From Rhodoferax sp. BAB1 (GTDB lineage Bacteria; Pseudomonadota; Gammaproteobacteria; Burkholderiales; Burkholderiaceae_C): a stretch of 64,000 nucleotides of DNA. Made by a program: the position numbers and the translations under genes. The DNA is taken from the NCBI RefSeq assembly GCF_013334205.1, contig NZ_CP054424.1, positions 3,678,001 through 3,742,000 of the forward strand, read 5' to 3'. Below the pieces are notes generated by a model. It saw only the letters and a program-made list of their open reading frames with translations, was not told the origin of the DNA and did not search any database. Position 1 is the first letter of the stretch; each line of letters begins with the position of its first letter. Below are positions 61,001 through 64,000 of this stretch, piece after piece.

Positions 61001-64000
<3,000 letters not shown>

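Overview
The window is a high-GC bacterial chromosome segment. It carries the tRNA-Tyr/Gly/Thr - tuf - tRNA-Trp - secE-nusG-rplKAJL-rpoBC block, a trpEGDC operon, lptAB-rpoN, an apaG/rpe pair and an rsmB-DUF4390-NtrY/NtrX-like cluster. Protein sequences and gene order point to a betaproteobacterium of the Burkholderiales, most likely Comamonadaceae. Almost everything is chromosomal core. I see no prophage, CRISPR array, insertion sequence with a transposase, or plasmid feature.

Layout. 1-5.6 kb: an aromatic-acid accessory cluster. An IclR regulator, a zinc dehydrogenase and a phthalate-dioxygenase-like Rieske oxygenase lie on the minus strand, diverging from a Bug/TctC solute-binding protein and a 4,5-dihydroxyphthalate-decarboxylase-like protein; a GST closes it. 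5.7-13.9 kb: a GT39-type membrane glycosyltransferase, small cysteine-rich and cytochrome c proteins, a CDF and an MFS transporter, a class II glutamine amidotransferase, a chemoreceptor and gshB. 14-19.6 kb: lptA-lptB-rpoN, a THUMP-type RNA methyltransferase, a PIN protein and a SEC-C protein, followed by a 144-bp inverted-repeat element. 19.7-27.1 kb: a fluoroacetate-dehalogenase-like hydrolase, pncC, pgpA, a LysR regulator with a clear palindromic operator, thiL, a PF10136 membrane protein, apaG and rpe. 27.2-31 kb: a PAS-GGDEF-EAL protein and a chalcone-isomerase-like periplasmic protein. 31-36.2 kb: a probable trp leader peptide and attenuator, trpEGD, an unannotated 42-residue membrane peptide, trpC and a frameshifted ung. 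36.2-50.1 kb: the tRNA/tuf/ribosomal protein/RNA polymerase block, closed by a strong terminator. 50.1-64 kb: rsmB, DUF4390, an NtrY/NtrX-like pair, tRNA-Phe, a MATE pump, a carboxymuconolactone-decarboxylase-like protein, pldA, rep helicase, a frameshifted auxin-efflux-carrier gene, and katG running off the end.

The most useful non-routine observations are these. (1) A 21-codon trp leader with a Trp-Pro-Trp stretch, apparently starting at the transcript 5' end and followed by competing complementary segments and a terminator-like hairpin. (2) A 42-residue single-pass membrane peptide translationally coupled to trpC. (3) A perfect 20-bp hairpin placed where the rpe transcript should begin. 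(4) The 144-bp palindromic element. (5) Two genes, ung and the AEC transporter, each broken by one missing G in a G run, which suggests homopolymer sequencing error as much as biology. (6) A hydrolase keeping essentially the whole fluoroacetate dehalogenase active site. I found no convincing wholly new multi-gene system.
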